Positions 61,074 through 64,000 of a stretch of DNA of 64,000 nucleotides are shown in pieces. Within the stretch, counting starts at the first letter, position 1. Each line of letters begins with the position of its first letter. The notes below the pieces were generated by a model. It was not told the DNA's origin and did not search any database. It saw only the letters and a program-made list of their open reading frames with translations. Made by a program: the position numbers and the translations under genes. The stretch comes from Microbacterium keratanolyticum (lineage in GTDB: Bacteria > Actinomycetota > Actinomycetes > Actinomycetales > Microbacteriaceae): NCBI RefSeq assembly GCF_016907255.1, contig NZ_JAFBBQ010000001.1, forward strand, positions 2,480,001-2,544,000, given 5' to 3'.

Positions 61074-62021
61074 TCACCAGGTGAGGGCGTCCGCCAGGCT
61101 CGGATCCGGTCGGGCTTCTGCGAACTCAGGGAGCGTCTGCAGCCGGGTGAGGAAATCCTGAAGGAGCGCGGGGTACTCCGGGTCCGGATGCGTGTCCGCG
61201 ATCTCGAGCAGCGGCGGGGCATCCATCGCGAGAATCAGGGCAAGCCGTGCACGCACGGCGTCTGTCGCGCCGGCATCCCGCAGCACCTCGATCCCACCCC
61301 ACAGGGCGGTGAGATAGTCACGCAGGACCGCCACCTGGTTCTTGCCCTGAGAGAGGGAAGAGCCGTCGGCTCGCAGACGCCAGTGCACGAGGACGTCCGG
61401 GATCACATCGAACGCCCGCGCCCGCGTGTACATCAGCTGCGCGACGACCTGGTCCTCATAGGCGACCCCGGTGGGAAACCGCAGGTCCTGCCAGAACTCG
61501 GTCCGGCTGACCTTCGACCAGGCGACGATGTTCGCCGACGCATCCGGATGCTGCATCAGCGTGGTGGCGCGACGCTCGGGTGCGGTCGCAGCGGCCGTCC
61601 ACGGCTGCACGCGTCCGGGGCGGTAGGCGATGCCGTCCCACCGCGAGCGCACGTAGGCACCGGCGACGAAGTCGCTGCCGGTTTCGCGGAGCGTCTGCGT
61701 CGTGCGTGCGATGGCGTCGCGGGTCAGCTCGTCGTCTGCGTCCAGAAACCCGAGGAACGGGGTGTCGACGTGTTCGAGTGCGAGGTTGCGTGCCGCACCC
61801 AGCCCGCGGGATTCACGATGTGACAGCAGAGTGAAACGGGGATCCCGCGCCGCGGCCTCGGCGAAGATCTCGCCGGTGGTGTCGACGGACCCGTCGTCGA
61901 CCAGGAGTGCTCGCCAACGCGGCTCGGTCTGCGCCCGCAGTGAGTCGAGGGCGGCAGGGGCGAAGGGGGCGATGTCGCGACCGGGCACGATCATCGTGAC
62001 GATCGGGGCAGAATCGGGCAC
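61074..62021 (-). CDS. Family 2 glycosyltransferase
   Basis: 315-residue GT-A-fold enzyme. The nucleotide-sugar binding start is TMIVPGRDIAPFAPAALDSL (about residues 9-28) with DDGSVDTTGEI; the metal-binding DxD appears in FLGFLDADDELTRD near residue 91. The C-terminal 120 residues are helical with RWRADGSSLSQGKNQVAVL-type end. It likely transfers a sugar for cell-wall teichoic acid or surface glycan. The GTG start follows TACACT by 6 bases. It converges with the ABC exporter, 6 bases apart. Confidence 0.9.
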   Translation of the reverse strand: MPDSAPIVTMIVPGRDIAPFAPAALDSLRAQTEPRWRALLVDDGSVDTTGEIFAEAAARDPRFTLLSHRESRGLGAARNLALEHVDTPFLGFLDADDELTRDAIARTTQTLRETGSDFVAGAYVRSRWDGIAYRPGRVQPWTAAATAPERRATTLMQHPDASANIVAWSKVSRTEFWQDLRFPTGVAYEDQVVAQLMYTRARAFDVIPDVLVHWRLRADGSSLSQGKNQVAVLRDYLTALWGGIEVLRDAGATDAVRARLALILAMDAPPLLEIADTHPDPEYPALLQDFLTRLQTLPEFAEARPDPSLADALTW

Positions 62022-62050
62022 GTTTCGAGTGTAGGCCGCTGAGGCGACGG

Positions 62051-63184
62051 TCAGCCGACGGCGGCGACGGATTCCGCGACGAGGCGTGCGAGCTGCAGAG
62101 GGGCGTCGGGGGAGAGCTGCTCTCGCCCGAACGTGAAGCGCAGAGACGTGTGCGCGACTTCGGGGGCGATGCCGAGAGCCAGCAGGACGGGGGAGGGCTC
62201 ATCGCTGCCGGCGGCGCACGCCGAGCCGCTGGAGGAGACGACACCGCGTCGCTCGAGCTCCAGCAGAACGGACTCTCCGCTGGTTCCTGCGATCGTGAAG
62301 CTCGCCGTGGCGGGCAGCCGATGCACGGGATCGCCCGTGAGCCGGGCGGTGGGAACAAGACGCAGCACCTCGGTGATGAAGGCGTGGGTCGCCGCACGGA
62401 CCCGATCGGCGACGTGCTCGCGCTCGATCTCCGCGAGCTCCAGTGCGGTGGCGAGACCCACAGCGCCCGCGACGTTCTCGGTGCCGGAGCGACGTCCGCG
62501 CTCCTGACCGCCGCCGTGGAGCAGCGGCTCCAGCGGCACGCGTCCACGCACGATGAGTGCGCCGATGCCCTGGGGGGCGCCGAGCTTGTGCCCGGCGATC
62601 GAGATCGCATCCGCACCGATCCCGGCGAGCGGCAGCCAGCCAGCGGATTGCACGGCGTCCAGATGGAGCGGAACGCGATGCTCCCGGGCGATCGCGGCCA
62701 GGGCTGTGGCATCCTGCACGGTGCCGATCTCGTTGTTCGCGTGCGCGAGCGAGATGAGTGCGGTGTCCTCTCGCACCGCGCCGCGGAGCGTATCCGGTTC
62801 GACACGACCGTGTGCGCCGAGCGGAAGGAGCGTGATCTCGACGCCGTGGAAACGACGCAGATACGACGCCGATGCCCGCAGCGATTCGTGCTCCATCGCG
62901 GTCGTGATGAGGTGCCGATGCCCGGATTCGAGCGCCGCCAGCACGATCCCCTTCATCGCGAGGTTGTTGGCCTCGGTGCCGCCGGAGGTGAAGACCACAT
63001 CGCTCGCGCGCATCCCGAGGACCCGCGCGACGCGCGTCCTGGCATCGGAGAGGACCGCCGCCGCCGCCTCGCCCACGGTGTGATGGCTGGAGGGGTTGCC
63101 CACCGGACCTGTGAGGTGCGGCGCCATCGCGGCGAGCACCTCCGGGCGCAGAGGCGAGCTGGCGGCATGGTCGAGATAGAGCAC
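62051..63184 (-). CDS. Cysteine desulfurase (NifS/IscS-like)
   Basis: 377-residue PLP enzyme that removes sulfur from cysteine for Fe-S assembly. The start MLYLDHAASSPLRPEV is typical; PLP is held by Lys200 in SIAGHKLGAPQG, with SGGTEANNLAMKG near residue 67 and HLDAVQSAG near residue 174. The persulfide cysteine is Cys323 in VSSSGSACAAGSDEP. It lies one base after nadC. In several actinobacteria nadA-nadB-nadC is followed by a NifS-like gene that serves the NadA cluster, the most likely role here. Confidence 0.95.
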   Translation of the reverse strand: MLYLDHAASSPLRPEVLAAMAPHLTGPVGNPSSHHTVGEAAAAVLSDARTRVARVLGMRASDVVFTSGGTEANNLAMKGIVLAALESGHRHLITTAMEHESLRASASYLRRFHGVEITLLPLGAHGRVEPDTLRGAVREDTALISLAHANNEIGTVQDATALAAIAREHRVPLHLDAVQSAGWLPLAGIGADAISIAGHKLGAPQGIGALIVRGRVPLEPLLHGGGQERGRRSGTENVAGAVGLATALELAEIEREHVADRVRAATHAFITEVLRLVPTARLTGDPVHRLPATASFTIAGTSGESVLLELERRGVVSSSGSACAAGSDEPSPVLLALGIAPEVAHTSLRFTFGREQLSPDAPLQLARLVAESVAAVG

Positions 63185-63185
63185 G

Positions 63186-64000
63186 TCAGTCGATCCGGAT
63201 GTCCAGGCCGAGGTCGAGCGCCCGGGCCGAGTGTGTGAGTGCTCCGACCGAGATCACCTGCACACCGGTCTCGGCGATCGCCCGCACGGTGTCCAGGTTC
63301 ACGCCGCCGGATGCTTCCGCTGTCGCCCGTTCACCGATCAGCGCGACGCCTGCGCGCAGGTCGTCGAGCGTGAAGTTGTCCAGCAGCACGGTGTGCGCGC
63401 CGCCCGCGAGGACATCCGGGATCTGGTCGAGACGATCGACTTCGATCACGATGTGCGTGGTGTGCGGAAGTTGAGCGAAGGCGGTGCGCAGAGCCTGCGC
63501 GAGGTCGTCTCCGGTCCGTCGGATCACGGCGAGATGGTTGTCTTTCGCCATGACGGCGTCCGACAGCGTTGTGCGGTGATTGCTGCCTCCACCGCTGCGC
63601 ACTGCGTGGCGTTCGAAGGCGCGGAGTCCCGGCGTCGTCTTGCGGGTGTCGGCGATGCGCACCCCTGTGCCCTCGACCGCGGCGACGTAGGCGGCCGTCA
63701 AGGTGGCGATTCCGCTCATCCGCTGCGCGAAGTTGAGCCCGATGCGTTCGGCCGTGAGCACGCTGCGCGCGGAGCCGGTGACTGTTGCGAGCACATCACC
63801 GGCGACGAAGGAGTCGCCATCGGCGAAATGCAGATCGACCGCGACATCCGGATCCGTCAACGTGAAGGCGGCCGCGAACACCTCGCCGCCGCTGAAGACG
63901 CCGGGCTCGCGGGCGACGAGATCGGCAACGGCCTGCGTCTCGGCGGGGATCAGCGCCGTGCTGGTGACGTCGCCCCACGGGGCGTCTTCCTCCAGGGCGG
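63186..64000 (-). CDS. nadC: Nicotinate-nucleotide pyrophosphorylase (carboxylating), 5' end outside the window
   Basis: Quinolinate phosphoribosyltransferase: converts quinolinate and PRPP to nicotinate mononucleotide, CO2 and pyrophosphate in de novo NAD synthesis. The visible first codons read ALEEDAPWGDVTSTALIP, so the start is beyond the window; about 15 residues should be missing. Markers are NFAQRMSGIATLTA (catalytic region), ADTRKTTPGLRAFERHAVRS, GGGSNHRTTLSDAVMAKDNH, and near the end EASGGVNLDTVRAIAETGV. Next on the same strand is the desulfurase; nadA and nadB would be expected just outside. Confidence 0.95.
   Translation of the reverse strand, partial: ALEEDAPWGDVTSTALIPAETQAVADLVAREPGVFSGGEVFAAAFTLTDPDVAVDLHFADGDSFVAGDVLATVTGSARSVLTAERIGLNFAQRMSGIATLTAAYVAAVEGTGVRIADTRKTTPGLRAFERHAVRSGGGSNHRTTLSDAVMAKDNHLAVIRRTGDDLAQALRTAFAQLPHTTHIVIEVDRLDQIPDVLAGGAHTVLLDNFTLDDLRAGVALIGERATAEASGGVNLDTVRAIAETGVQVISVGALTHSARALDLGLDIRID

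Overview
The window is a high-GC chromosome segment from an actinobacterium. The mix of actinobacterial families (DUF501, DUF4307, DUF4245, DivIC-type septum protein, AI-2E exporter next to ilvA, long IspH leader) and the style of the proteins best fit Microbacteriaceae, most likely a Microbacterium-like organism. That assignment is inference from protein families and base composition; there is no rRNA in the window. It reads as ordinary chromosome: no insertion sequence, prophage, integrase, CRISPR array or rRNA was seen. Coding density is very high and no stretch longer than about 300 bases lacks a gene.

Layout. 1-7.5 kb: end of hisS, a VOC protein, an AraC regulator, an amino-acid permease, a DUF4442 protein, a GntR-DUF1648-CPBP operon behind a perfect operator, and an O-methyltransferase. 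7.6-13.1 kb: enolase, DivIC, DUF501, a subtilase, an NDH-2 NADH dehydrogenase with a lysine/alanine tail, and a tRNA with anticodon UAA. 13.2-20.8 kb: PLP aldolase plus lactone oxidase pair, LemA, a YcaQ-type protein, an AI-2E transporter coupled to threonine deaminase, and greA. 20.9-26 kb: DUF4307, small membrane protein, hemolysin III, prenyl transferase, class-V aminotransferase, PhoH. 26-32.2 kb: a tightly overlapped minus-strand operon xseA-xseB-DUF4245-carbonic anhydrase-fumC, divergent from ispH-iclR. 32.2-41.4 kb: a possible small RNA, membrane and unknown proteins, fructose-bisphosphate aldolase and bisphosphatase back to back, RmuC, ankyrin protein, exonuclease, methyltransferase, YchF. 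41.4-42.8 kb: an AraC/VOC gene pair bracketed by a 25-bp repeat of the ychF 3' end, which looks like a small acquired cassette. 42.8-54.9 kb: HEAT protein, divergent ArfB and ABC-F translation factors, SDR, GNAT, VOC, LtrA, S66 peptidase, two unknown proteins, a hydrolase-like protein lacking its nucleophile, acyltransferase, DUF1801, AgcS symporter. 55-64 kb: Dps, a cysteine-free HesB-like protein, DUF1345 and DUF6328 membrane proteins, a 45-residue cysteine-rich leaderless peptide, divergent MFS and ABC exporters, glycosyltransferase, cysteine desulfurase and the end of nadC.

How genes work together. Central carbon metabolism is well represented (eno, fba, glpX, fumC, carbonic anhydrase), with the opposing enzymes Fba and GlpX sharing one intergenic region. 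Isoprenoid supply and use appear as ispH and uppS. Translation quality control is represented by ArfB, ABC-F, YchF and the UAA-reading tRNA. The nadC-desulfurase pair belongs to quinolinate-route NAD synthesis, where NadA needs an Fe-S cluster.

A recurring signal is the promoter layout: at more than twenty gene starts a -10 hexamer of the form TANNNT (or NANNNT) ends exactly 6-7 bases before the start codon, which implies leaderless mRNAs. I used this to choose several starts. Start codons given here are otherwise chosen from Shine-Dalgarno spacing and overlaps with neighbours, and family names come from recognised motifs, not from a database search.
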